Assembly (NCBI RefSeq): GCF_015234215.1
Contig: NZ_JADEKP010000002.1
Coordinates: 372,001-436,000 of the forward strand
Reading direction: 5' to 3'
Source: Clostridium chrysemydis
Lineage (GTDB): Bacteria > Bacillota > Clostridia > Clostridiales > Clostridiaceae
Length of the DNA stretch: 64,000 nucleotides
Under the pieces are notes generated by a model that saw only the letters and a program-made list of their open reading frames with translations, was not told the DNA's origin and made no database searches. Positions 34,017-42,385 of the stretch are shown here, piece after piece. A program made the translations under genes and the position numbers. How positions within the stretch are numbered: the first letter of the stretch is position 1; every line of letters begins with the position of its first letter.

Positions 34017-34103
34017 TCTTGAAATTAAAGAGGTAAAGTATTAGTATAAACTTACTGGAAAAAATTATACAAAATACTAAAGTTTTCATAAGGAGAATCG
34101 AAT

Positions 34104-35489
34104 ATGGAAAAAGAAAAAAGTACTGACTTAGGTAATGGCAAAATTAAAAAGCTTCTTTTTAGTCTGGCGGTTCCAGCTATTATAGCGCAGTTAGTAAATG
34201 TTTTATATAACATTGTAGATAGAATATTTATAGGGAGAATGGTTAGTGGCGAACTTGCTATGGCAGGAGTTGGAGTTGCATTTCCTATAATTATGATAGT
34301 CTCAGCATTTAGTGCCCTTATCGGCATGGGGGGTGCGCCACTTGCTGCAATAAAGATGGGTAAAAAGGATAATGGCGGCGCTGAAAAAATTATGACTAAT
34401 AGTTTTACAAGTCTTATAGGTGTGGGAGTTTTATTGACTATAGTATTTTTAATTTTTAAAGAACCTATTTTAATAGCGTTTGGTGCAAGTAGTAATACAT
34501 TAGGATATGCTATGGATTATTTAGCTATTTATTTAATTGGAACTGTTTTTGTTCAAATTGCACTTGGAATGAATCCATTTATAAATACCCAAGGATTTGC
34601 AAAAATCGGAATGGCAACTGTTATGATAGGAGCGGTTATAAATATTATTTTAGATCCTATATTAATTTTTGGATTTGATATGGGGGTTAAAGGTGCTGCT
34701 TTAGCCACTGTATGTGGACAACTTGTATCTGCAGTTTGGGTTTTAAAATTTTTGTTTGGAAAAGAAACAATATTAAAAATAAGAAAGAAGTTTTTAGTTC
34801 CAGAAGTTAAGGTTATGCTTTCAGTTTTAGCTTTAGGTATATCACCTTTTATAATGCAAGCTACAGAAAGTTTATTGATTATTGTAATGAATAATCAATT
34901 ATCAAGGTTTGGTGGAGATATTGCAGTTGGTGCTATGACTATAATGGCAAGCATTATGCAAATTGTAATTCTACCACTTATGGGACTGACTCAAGGAGCG
35001 CAGCCTATAATGAGTTATAACTACGGTGCAGAAAAACTTTCAAGAGTTCGTGAAACCTTTAAGTTATTATTAAAAATAAGTTTATCTTATACAGTGGTTA
35101 TGTGGTTACTACTTATGGCTTTCCCTGGAGTTTTTGTAAGTATATTTAATAAAAATCCAGAACTTTACACGCAAACTTCTTGGAGTATAAAGATATACTT
35201 TGCGGGGATTTTGGTTTTTGGTGCTCAAATAGCTTGTCAGCAAACATTTTTAGCATTAGGACAAGCAAAGAAGTCATTATTGTTAGCCCTTCTTAGAAAG
35301 GTTATTTTACTTATCCCGCTAGCTATAATATTACCAAACTTTTTTGAAAATAAAGTATTTGGGGTGTTAGTTTCTGAACCAGTAGCCGATATTTTAGCAA
35401 CAGTAATTACAGTAGTAACATTTGTTTTATTTTATAAAAAGGTTTTATCAGTAGATAAAAATTTAAAAGAAAAAGAAATTAGTATTTAA
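34104..35489 (+). CDS. MATE-family multidrug efflux transporter
   Basis: A 461-residue protein with twelve predicted membrane helices in two similar halves, as in MATE pumps. It opens with GNGKIKKLLFSLAVPAIIAQLVNVLYN (here cited only by its conserved parts LLFSLAVPAI and NVLYNIVDRIFIG), has MGGAPLAAIKMGK after helix 2, and PLMGLTQGAQPIMSYNYGA in the second half. It exports cationic compounds using Na+ or H+. Its physiological substrate is unknown. AAGGAG precedes the ATG. It follows the aminotransferase by 87 bases without an obvious terminator. Confidence 0.92.
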   Translation: MEKEKSTDLGNGKIKKLLFSLAVPAIIAQLVNVLYNIVDRIFIGRMVSGELAMAGVGVAFPIIMIVSAFSALIGMGGAPLAAIKMGKKDNGGAEKIMTNSFTSLIGVGVLLTIVFLIFKEPILIAFGASSNTLGYAMDYLAIYLIGTVFVQIALGMNPFINTQGFAKIGMATVMIGAVINIILDPILIFGFDMGVKGAALATVCGQLVSAVWVLKFLFGKETILKIRKKFLVPEVKVMLSVLALGISPFIMQATESLLIIVMNNQLSRFGGDIAVGAMTIMASIMQIVILPLMGLTQGAQPIMSYNYGAEKLSRVRETFKLLLKISLSYTVVMWLLLMAFPGVFVSIFNKNPELYTQTSWSIKIYFAGILVFGAQIACQQTFLALGQAKKSLLLALLRKVILLIPLAIILPNFFENKVFGVLVSEPVADILATVITVVTFVLFYKKVLSVDKNLKEKEISI

Positions 35490-35495
35490 ATTTTT

Positions 35496-35534
35496 AATAA
35501 AAGCTAAGGTTTAAACCTTGGCTTTTATTTTATT
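35496..35534 (+). terminator. Intrinsic terminator
   Basis: AATAAAAGCTAAGGTT pairs with AACCTTGGCTTTTATT (one mismatch or wobble), with a T-rich tail. Confidence 0.85.
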
Positions 35535-35586
35535 TTTAAAATTACACTAAGATTTTAGGTAAAAATATAAAAGGCTTTGTCAAATA

Positions 35587-35614
35587 TTGACTAAAAATAA
35601 AATAGGAGTATTAT
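35587..35614 (+). promoter_or_regulatory. Promoter of the candidate small RNA
   Basis: TTGACT (35587-35592), 16 bases, TATTAT (35609-35614). No coding frame follows before the terminator at 35739. Confidence 0.55.
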
Positions 35615-35620
35615 TATATA

Positions 35621-35776
35621 TAGAAATAGCTAAGTAGTAAATGTGCCGGTTTATTATTTAGTCCATAAATTTCAAATTCTATTTTAAATTTATATTACAA
35701 GCGTGCCGGTTTGTGATATTTTTAATTGAATTATTATAAGAAACGGAAAGTGTTTACTTTCCGTTTCTTATTTTTT
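35621..35776 (+). ncRNA. Candidate small RNA with duplicated GTGCCGGTTT
   Basis: About 150 bases between a promoter and a strong terminator, with no reading frame of any size. It holds two exact copies of GTGCCGGTTT, at 35643-35652 and 35703-35712, exactly 60 bases apart. Between them, ATAAATTT and AAATTTAT can form a hairpin, so the two GC-rich motifs would stand unpaired on either side of it. The terminator stem is AGAAACGGAAAG / CTTTCCGTTTCT. The G+C-rich repeats stand out in very AT-rich surroundings. I do not recognise a known RNA family. A trans-acting antisense RNA is one possibility. Confidence 0.55.
35739..35776 (+). terminator. Intrinsic terminator of the candidate small RNA
   Basis: Perfect 12-bp stem AGAAACGGAAAG (35739-35750) / CTTTCCGTTTCT (35757-35768), loop TGTTTA, T-rich tail. 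Confidence 0.9.
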
Positions 35777-35932
35777 AAATAAATTTATGAGTTTATAATA
35801 GTTTAATATTATAAATTAAAAATAAGAGTGATATAATAAAAAGGTTAAAAAGTTTAAATTTTAAAGTATAGGAATAATTAAGTAATTAATACTATTTTAA
35901 ATTTATAAAGTACAAAAGAAAGGATGAAAAAA

Positions 35933-36643
35933 ATGAAGGAACTTATAGATTTACATTGTCATACTATATCAAGTGGTCATGCTTATAGTACTGTAAAAGA
36001 AAATATAGATTCAGCAAATGAAAAAGGACTTAAATATTTAGGTGTATCAGACCACGCACCAATGATGCCAGGAACAGCACATATTTATCATTTCAATAAC
36101 CTTAAAGTAATACCAAAGGTAGTAGGTAATGTAAGAAACCTTTTAGGGGCAGAAGTAAATATATTAGATTATGAAGGAACTGTAGATATGACTGAGGATG
36201 AATTGAAATCTTTAGATTATGCAATAGTTAGTCTTCATCCACCTTGCATTCCTTTTGGAACAAAAGAAGAAAATACAAATGCTGTAATCAGTGCAATAAA
36301 ACATCCAAACGTAAAAGTTATAGGTCATTTAGATGATTCAAGATATCCTGTTGATTACGAAAAAGTTGTAAAAGAAGCCAAGAAATTAGGAGTTTTACTT
36401 GAACTTAATAACTCATCTTTAAAGCCTAACGGATTTAGATTAGGTGCAAGAGAGAATGCAAAAATATTATTAAAAGAATGTGAAAAACAAGGTGCTATGA
36501 TAATTTTTGGAAGTGATTCTCATATATGTTATGATATAGGTAGATTTGATTACTGCAAAGAAGTAGTAAAAGAATTTGGATTTAATGAAGAACTTATTTT
36601 AAATTATAATGAGGAAAAGATAAAAGAAATATTTAATTTATAA
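35933..36643 (+). CDS. PHP-domain phosphatase, YcdX-like
   Basis: A 236-residue PHP metal-dependent phosphatase of the YcdX type. LIDLHCHTISSGHAYST (metal His pair and a YcdX-type S-G-H-A motif), GVSDHAPMMPG, SLHPPCIP, VIGHLDDSRYP and GSDSHICYDIG supply the trinuclear metal site. I choose the ATG at 35933 because AAAGAAAGGA ends 9 bases upstream; the ATG at 35924 abuts the ribosome site. The unknown gene at 36667 follows after 23 bases and is likely co-transcribed. Substrate unknown. Confidence 0.88.
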   Translation: MKELIDLHCHTISSGHAYSTVKENIDSANEKGLKYLGVSDHAPMMPGTAHIYHFNNLKVIPKVVGNVRNLLGAEVNILDYEGTVDMTEDELKSLDYAIVSLHPPCIPFGTKEENTNAVISAIKHPNVKVIGHLDDSRYPVDYEKVVKEAKKLGVLLELNNSSLKPNGFRLGARENAKILLKECEKQGAMIIFGSDSHICYDIGRFDYCKEVVKEFGFNEELILNYNEEKIKEIFNL

Positions 36644-36666
36644 AGTAATAAATTTTGGGGGAGAGT

Positions 36667-37383
36667 ATGTATAGTAGAAGGGGAGTTAAGGTTTTATATC
36701 TGGGAATTAAAGGAATGGGAATCTCTAGAAGTTTAAATAAAGATAAAGCTGTAAAAAGTGAAGTTAAATGCTTAAGGCATGGTAATGCAGTCAGTTTTTA
36801 TAAAGTTTATACTGTTTTCTTAAATGAGATAAATATAAGTATTATAAGTATCGCAAGAACTAATTATAAATGCTTTGAAGAGATAATAGAAAAAGAGATA
36901 AATAAAAATGATAATGTTTTAATCCTAGGTGATGATGAAAGAAAAAGCAAAATCGATTTGTACATAAAATCTATTAAAGATAAACTTAATAATTATATAG
37001 ACATAAAATTAGATAAAAATTTTATAGATAGATCTTTAAATATAGAAAAAGAAAAACTTACAAAAGAGATTTTTAATTTTTTTATAAGGAAGATTTTGAT
37101 TGGAAATATAAAAAAAGAAGGAAATATTTATCTAACGCCTATAGGAAACGTTAATGTATTTGGAAAGACTGTATACAAAGTTTTAGAAGAAAATAAAAAT
37201 TTACAGTATGCACTAGATCTAAGAATTGATATCTTTTCAGGAAAAGAATTTGATTTAAATGAGTTAACTCATATTATAGATCCAATACAAGAATACTTAG
37301 ATTCTAAAAGTCTCATTGAAATAAACAACATTAATTTAGAAAATAAAGAAGAATTATATTTTTTAATGCTAGAAATTAATTGA
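36667..37383 (+). CDS. Protein of unknown function, after the PHP phosphatase
   Basis: A 238-residue soluble protein I do not recognise. It starts MYSRRGVKVLYLGIKGMGIS and has alternating beta/alpha predicted segments (VLILGDDERKSKIDLYIKSI, IYLTPIGNVNVFG), with no membrane helix, signal peptide or Cys cluster. GGGGGAGAG stands before the ATG at 36667; a TTG 12 bases earlier lies within it. The stop codon is inside the terminator. It is coupled by position to the PHP phosphatase. No function can be suggested from sequence. Confidence 0.7.
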   Translation: MYSRRGVKVLYLGIKGMGISRSLNKDKAVKSEVKCLRHGNAVSFYKVYTVFLNEINISIISIARTNYKCFEEIIEKEINKNDNVLILGDDERKSKIDLYIKSIKDKLNNYIDIKLDKNFIDRSLNIEKEKLTKEIFNFFIRKILIGNIKKEGNIYLTPIGNVNVFGKTVYKVLEENKNLQYALDLRIDIFSGKEFDLNELTHIIDPIQEYLDSKSLIEINNINLENKEELYFLMLEIN

Positions 37384-37400
37384 TTTCTAGCATTTTTTTA
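37366..37400 (+). terminator. Terminator overlapping a stop codon
   Basis: ATGCTAGAAAT (37366-37376) pairs perfectly with ATTTCTAGCAT (37383-37393), then a T-run. The TGA stop at 37381-37383 lies at the loop. Confidence 0.85.
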
Positions 37401-37596
37401 TTTCAATTAGTCTAAAAATTAACAAAGAATGGTTAATTTCATATAAAAAATAAGTAAAAAACACTATTTAAATATTATTATTCACTTAAATAAGTTAAAA
37501 AACTCTTTAGAAACTTAAATATAATTGTTTGGTACTTGTTAATGTAATAACATAAGTGTGAAAGAAATAACAAACAAAAAGAGGAGGAAATCGAAA

Positions 37597-38664
37597 ATGG
37601 ATATATTATCGATTTTGCAAAAAACACTTACTGATAACGAAATTATGGGTGCAATATTTTCATCAGTAGCAATTATATTTTTAGGATTTTATTTAAGAAG
37701 AAAAAACATAATAAATGATGGAGCTTCAAAAGTTCTAACAAAAGTAGTTCTTTCAGTTGCAATTCCTGCATTAGCTTTAAAATCTTTCTTAGTTGATATA
37801 AATAAGAAAAGTTTACAAGAAGGTATGAGCTTATTAATCTGGGGATTTGTAATTTATATTCTTTTAATTTTCGTAACTAAAATACTTTATTCAAAGTATA
37901 AAGGCGAAAAACAAGAAGTACTTAGAGTATTAACAGTATTTGGATCAACTACATTCTTCGGAACTCCAATAGTACAAGCTGTTTATGGAGCAGTAGGAGT
38001 TATGTATTCATCAATATTTAACATAGCATACAGAGTTTTCTTATATTCATATGGATATATCAAAATGTCTGGTGTAAAAATGGACAAGTCAAACATGAAA
38101 AAGAACTTAAAAGAAATGTTCTTAAATCCAATAATAATCGCAACATTCTTAGGGTTATTTATATGGTTATTCCAAGATATGCTTCCACAAGTTGCAGTAA
38201 CAACAAAAGAGGGAGTAAAAGAAGTTGCATTTTTAAGAATAGATCAAACTTTACCATGGCTTTATAAACCACTTACTTATTTAAGTGCTTTATGCTCACC
38301 ACTAGCTTGGCTTGCAATAGGAGCTCAATTAGCAGCAATACCATTTAAAGAAGCTATGGGATCAAAAGATTCATGGTTCTACAGCATACAAAAGGTAATC
38401 ATAGTACCAGCTATAAATATAGTTATACTTTATGTATTAAATGTTACAGGTATTTTACCTATGTCATATGTAGGATTAGCTACAGTTGTAATAATGATGG
38501 CAGCTCCAACTGCAACAGTTGCAGCAGCGTATGCAATAAGTTTTGATAAAGAATCACTTTTATCATCAAACTGCTCATTACTATCAACAATAGTAGCAGT
38601 AGTTGCTATGCCGTTTTGGATAGTGATTTTAGAAGTAATTAAAAATTTAGGATTATTTGTTTAA
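37597..38664 (+). CDS. AEC-family (auxin efflux carrier type) transporter
   Basis: A 355-residue integral membrane protein with about ten helices. FLGFYLRRKNIINDGASKVL and the glycine/proline-rich FGSTTFFGTPIVQAVYG segment are typical of AEC proteins, which in Firmicutes include malate and 2-hydroxy-acid permeases. The second half has ATVVIMMAAPTATVAAAYA. It lies upstream of a D-2-hydroxyacid dehydrogenase and near a DcuS/DcuR-type two-component system, which supports an organic-acid substrate (inference). The ATG at 37597 follows GAGGAGG; an ATG-less frame extension upstream is ignored. Confidence 0.85.
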   Translation: MDILSILQKTLTDNEIMGAIFSSVAIIFLGFYLRRKNIINDGASKVLTKVVLSVAIPALALKSFLVDINKKSLQEGMSLLIWGFVIYILLIFVTKILYSKYKGEKQEVLRVLTVFGSTTFFGTPIVQAVYGAVGVMYSSIFNIAYRVFLYSYGYIKMSGVKMDKSNMKKNLKEMFLNPIIIATFLGLFIWLFQDMLPQVAVTTKEGVKEVAFLRIDQTLPWLYKPLTYLSALCSPLAWLAIGAQLAAIPFKEAMGSKDSWFYSIQKVIIVPAINIVILYVLNVTGILPMSYVGLATVVIMMAAPTATVAAAYAISFDKESLLSSNCSLLSTIVAVVAMPFWIVILEVIKNLGLFV

Positions 38665-38674
38665 ATAAAATTTT

Positions 38675-38718
38675 GAATTTAGATGAGATGCTTTTAAGCA
38701 TTTCATTTAAATTCTTTT
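38675..38718 (+). terminator. Imperfect terminator or attenuator
   Basis: GAATTT ... ATGCTT pairs with AAGCAT ... AAATTC over an imperfect stem of about 17 bp, followed by TTTT. Lies between the AEC carrier and the dehydrogenase. Confidence 0.65.
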
Positions 38719-38738
38719 AGTCATAGGAGGAAATAAAT

Positions 38739-39737
38739 ATGGGAATCAAATTAGTATGTTATGGAGTAAGAGATACAGAGGTGGAATTTTTCCACAAATT
38801 AAATAAGTATGGATATGAATTAAAATTAGTAAACACTGGTTTAAATCATGAAAATGTAAAAGAAGCTATAGGCGCTGAAGCTATAATGGTTAGAGGAAAC
38901 TGTATGGCTGATAGACAAAACTTAGAGCTTTTAGCTAAGAGTGGATTAAAATATGTTTTAACAAGAACAGTAGGTTTTGACCACGTTGACTTAGAAGCAG
39001 TTAAAGAACTAGGATTAAAATCAGCTAGAGTACCTGGATATTCACCAAATGCTATAGGAGAGCTTGCAGTTTCTCACGCAATGATGCTTTTAAGACATAC
39101 AGCTTATGCAGTAGAGAGAACTAAAAATAAAAACTTTATAGTTGATGCTGAAATGTTTAGTAAAGAAATAAGAAATTGTACAGTAGGTATAATTGGAGCT
39201 GGTAAAATAGGATTAACTACAGCTAAACTTTTCAAAGGGTTAGGGGCTAGAGTTATTGCATTTGACGTATTCCAAAGTGATGCAGCTAAAGAGGTTGTTG
39301 AATTTGTAAGTCAAGAAGAGTTAATAAAAACATCAGATGTTATTTCAGTTCATATGCCATATATAAAAGATGTAAACTATCACTTCATAAATAAAGAGTT
39401 TATATCTAATATGAAAGAAGGAGCTATATTATTAAATACAGCTAGAGGAGAACTTCAAGATTTAGATGCTATTTTAGAAGGTCTTGAAAGTGGAAAAGTT
39501 GGAGGATTTGGAACTGACGTTTTAGAAGGAGAAAAGAGATTCTTCTTTAAAGACTTAAATGGACAAGAGTTAGAAGATCCTACTGTTGAAAAGTTAGTTA
39601 ATATGTATCCTAAAGTTTTAATAACTCCTCATATAGGATCATATACAGATGAAGCTTTAACTAATATGATAAGTATTTCTTATGACAATATGAATGAGTA
39701 TTTAACTGAAAATACTTGTAAAAATGCAATAGCTTAA
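38739..39737 (+). CDS. D-2-hydroxyacid dehydrogenase
   Basis: A 332-residue NAD-dependent dehydrogenase of the D-lactate / (R)-2-hydroxyisocaproate family. NAD-binding GIIGAGKIGLTTAKLFKGLG, then the catalytic Arg in LLNTARGELQD, Glu in GTDVLEGE and His in LITPHIGSYT. It would reduce a 2-oxo acid (pyruvate or a Stickland-derived 2-oxo acid) to the D-hydroxy acid in the cytosol. Which one is not decidable by eye. AGGAGG precedes the ATG. Confidence 0.93.
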   Translation: MGIKLVCYGVRDTEVEFFHKLNKYGYELKLVNTGLNHENVKEAIGAEAIMVRGNCMADRQNLELLAKSGLKYVLTRTVGFDHVDLEAVKELGLKSARVPGYSPNAIGELAVSHAMMLLRHTAYAVERTKNKNFIVDAEMFSKEIRNCTVGIIGAGKIGLTTAKLFKGLGARVIAFDVFQSDAAKEVVEFVSQEELIKTSDVISVHMPYIKDVNYHFINKEFISNMKEGAILLNTARGELQDLDAILEGLESGKVGGFGTDVLEGEKRFFFKDLNGQELEDPTVEKLVNMYPKVLITPHIGSYTDEALTNMISISYDNMNEYLTENTCKNAIA

Positions 39738-39837
39738 TTAGACACAGAAACTTACTTATATTTACAAAAAGTTTATCCAAACAATTGTAAATATATGATA
39801 ACATTATAAAAAACTTATAATGTTTGGAGTGTGTTCT

Positions 39838-39954
39838 ATGGGTAAAATGCATGAAGATAAAGAGCAAAAGGTAGTTCGAAAAGTAGCTATAATAGCTTGT
39901 ATAATTTTAGTTTTAGGATTTGTAGCAATGGCATTTGCAGGAGTTCTATACTAG
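39838..39954 (+). CDS. 38-residue single-pass membrane protein, DUF4044-like
   Basis: A very small gene: a charged N terminus (MGKMHEDKEQKVVRKVA) and one membrane helix (about 16-36, IIACIILVLGFVAMAFAGVL). GGAG lies 9 bases before the ATG and a clear terminator follows, so it is probably real. The size and layout match DUF4044 proteins, small membrane proteins of Firmicutes with unknown role; this family call is from memory. Confidence 0.65.
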   Translation: MGKMHEDKEQKVVRKVAIIACIILVLGFVAMAFAGVLY

Positions 39955-39960
39955 TATAAA

Positions 39961-39990
39961 AAGCGCAGATATTAATGTCTGCGTTTTTTA
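39961..39990 (+). terminator. Intrinsic terminator
   Basis: CGCAGA / TCTGCG stem (extended by A-T and G-T pairs) and a T-run. Confidence 0.85.
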
Positions 39991-40059
39991 TTTTTTATTA
40001 GATTAAAATTAGTAGAAAAAAAGTAAAAAGTATATTACTCTAATAGAAAAGGAGGAATT

Positions 40060-41595
40060 ATGAAATTTAAAAATAAAGTAAGAATAATTTGTATTGCAAT
40101 TGCAACTATACCTCTTATAATGTCTTATGTATTTTTTACTAACTTAATGCTTAAATCAATCGAAGATAATATTGAAAGTGATTTAAAAGAAACTGCATTT
40201 GTAGTAAGTAATACTCCCTTGGTTCAAGAAAAATTAAAAGATGAAGATAATGATAGATCTATCCAAGATTATGTAAATGAATATATAGAAAACTTTAGAA
40301 ACGTAGATATTATTGTAGTTGGAGATATGAAAGGGATTAAATATTCCCACTTAGATAAGTCTCAAGTTGGAGAAAGATACAAAAATCCTGACAATCAAAA
40401 AGTAATTAATACGGGAGAAAGTTATTTTTCAACTATGGAAGGTTCTGTTGGAATTACATATAGATACTTTAAACCGATATATCTTGAAGGAAAACAAGTA
40501 GGGTTTGTTATGGTTGGTAAGTATCTATCAGATATGGAAAAAATGAATGCTAAAACTATATTTTCTTATGGAGGAGTACTTTTAATTGTAATACTTATAA
40601 CTATAATACTCGCAGAGTATTTTGCAAGAAAGGTAAAAGAATCAATATTAGGGCTTGAACCTGAAGAGATATCAAGGCTCTACAGAGAAAAAAGAATAAT
40701 TTTAGATACGATTAGTAATCCTGTAATAGCTATTGATAAAAATAATAAAGTGATAGAGAAAAATATTGAATGTATAAAAAAATATAGTGACTTAGAAGTA
40801 AATGATTTAGTATTAAAACTTAAAGAAAGTATAGAAGAGAAGAAATGTTTTAAAATGAAAGAATTTATAATTAAAGATGAAAAGGTATTTGTAAATTTAA
40901 GTTTTATTGAAGACTCTGGAAAGTATTTTGGTGCAGTTATTAGTATTATGAATAGGGATAATATAAGTAAAGTTGCAAGAGAAATAACAGGGGTAGATGA
41001 GATGCTTAAAAATATAAGAGCAAATATTCACGAGTTTAAAAATAAACTTCATGTGATACTTGGGCTTATAAACGTTGAGGAATACGATGAGGCTAAAAAG
41101 TATATAAATCAATGTCAAACAGAAGTAGATGCTAAAAAGCTTAACGTTTCAAATGTAAAAGACAATTTACTTAGTGCAATGATTCTTAGTAAAAAACTTA
41201 TAGCAAAAGAAAAAGATATTAGGTTTGAAATAAATAAAAAAACTTCAGTTTTAAAAGATCACGGAAGAATAACTTCTACAGATATAGTTATAATATTAGG
41301 TAACCTTATAGAAAACGCTTATGATTCTTTTGATAACGCAAAAAGAAAGGATAAATACGTTTTAGTATATCTAAATGAAAATAGTGAAAAAATAGAAATG
41401 CAAGTAAAAGATAACGGAAAAAAAATAGACCCTTTAATTAGAGAGTATATTTTTGAATCTGGAGTAAGTTCTAAAGGAGAAGGTAGAGGAATTGGATTAT
41501 CTACTTTAAAGGGAAGAGTAGAACTTTATGATGGTGATATTGATATTATAGAAGAAAAAGATTATAAAATCTTTAAAGTAACATTAAAAAAATAG
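40060..41595 (+). CDS. DcuS/CitA-type sensor histidine kinase
   Basis: A 511-residue membrane kinase. Helix 1 (about 11-31), an extracytoplasmic PASp/Cache domain (about 35-170) with VSNTPLVQEKL, and VGERYKNPDNQ ... YFKPIYLEGKQVGFVMVG, helix 2 (about 174-195), then LGLEPEEISRLYREK, the family hallmark, and a cytosolic PAS. The phosphoacceptor His is in RANIHEFKNKLHVILGL; the ATPase has an N box (NLIENAYDSF) and G box (GRGIGLSTLKG). This family senses citrate, malate, fumarate or similar acids. The response regulator follows after 13 bases. Confidence 0.93.
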   Translation: MKFKNKVRIICIAIATIPLIMSYVFFTNLMLKSIEDNIESDLKETAFVVSNTPLVQEKLKDEDNDRSIQDYVNEYIENFRNVDIIVVGDMKGIKYSHLDKSQVGERYKNPDNQKVINTGESYFSTMEGSVGITYRYFKPIYLEGKQVGFVMVGKYLSDMEKMNAKTIFSYGGVLLIVILITIILAEYFARKVKESILGLEPEEISRLYREKRIILDTISNPVIAIDKNNKVIEKNIECIKKYSDLEVNDLVLKLKESIEEKKCFKMKEFIIKDEKVFVNLSFIEDSGKYFGAVISIMNRDNISKVAREITGVDEMLKNIRANIHEFKNKLHVILGLINVEEYDEAKKYINQCQTEVDAKKLNVSNVKDNLLSAMILSKKLIAKEKDIRFEINKKTSVLKDHGRITSTDIVIILGNLIENAYDSFDNAKRKDKYVLVYLNENSEKIEMQVKDNGKKIDPLIREYIFESGVSSKGEGRGIGLSTLKGRVELYDGDIDIIEEKDYKIFKVTLKK

Positions 41596-41608
41596 ATGAA
41601 GGTGAAAT

Positions 41609-42283
41609 ATGAGAAAAGTAATTATAGTTGAAGATGACCCTATGGTAGCTTTAATTAATAGAAAATACGTAGAGATGGTAGAAGGCTTTAGTGTATGTAG
41701 TGTAGTTACAACTAAAGATGAACTTATAGAAAATTTAAAAAAAGAAGATATAAGTTTAATACTTTTAGATGTATATCTTCCTAAAGAAAATGGTTTTGAA
41801 ATTCTAAAAGATATTAGAGAAAAAGGATTTTTAACAGATGTAATAATGATGACTGCAGCTGATAATAATGAAGAGATAAAAAGAGCCTTTGCCTATGGTG
41901 CTATTGATTATTTAATAAAGCCCTTTGAGTTTGATAGATTTAAAATAGCGTTAGAAAAATACAACACTAAAAATGAACTATTAAAAAGCTCTAAAAAGTT
42001 AAATCAAGCTAAAGTAGATAGCCTTTATAATACTAAAAAGGAATTAGACAGAGATCTTCCTAAAGGTATAAATAAAAAAACTTTACTTAGAATATACGAT
42101 TTAGTAAAAGAAGATAAGAGGGAGATTTGGACTATAAAGAATCTTTCAGAAGAACTTGGTATAAGTAATGTTACAATAAAAAAATATATTGATTACTTAG
42201 AATCTATAGGAGAAGTTAAGGTAGATATTGATTATGGAAATATAGGAAGACCTGAATATAAATTAATTTTTTCGAAAAATTAG
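41609..42283 (+). CDS. DcuR/CitB-type response regulator
   Basis: A 224-residue partner of the kinase. The receiver domain (1-120) has acidic residues EDD (8-10), phosphoacceptor Asp in LLDVYLPKENG and Lys in YLIKPFEFDR. The C-terminal domain (about 155-224) carries a helix-turn-helix (WTIKNLSEELGISNVTIKKY) of the CitB/DcuR type and ends GRPEYKLIF. Regulated genes are probably organic-acid transport or metabolism, perhaps the AEC carrier at 37597 (inference). Confidence 0.93.
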   Translation: MRKVIIVEDDPMVALINRKYVEMVEGFSVCSVVTTKDELIENLKKEDISLILLDVYLPKENGFEILKDIREKGFLTDVIMMTAADNNEEIKRAFAYGAIDYLIKPFEFDRFKIALEKYNTKNELLKSSKKLNQAKVDSLYNTKKELDRDLPKGINKKTLLRIYDLVKEDKREIWTIKNLSEELGISNVTIKKYIDYLESIGEVKVDIDYGNIGRPEYKLIFSKN

Positions 42284-42385
42284 ATAATTTACTTATAGAA
42301 AAAAATGTGTGATAATAATAAATAGTTTAATAAAATTGTGTTTATATTGTATGAGTAATAAATAAATCTTAGTGAGGGAGTAAAT

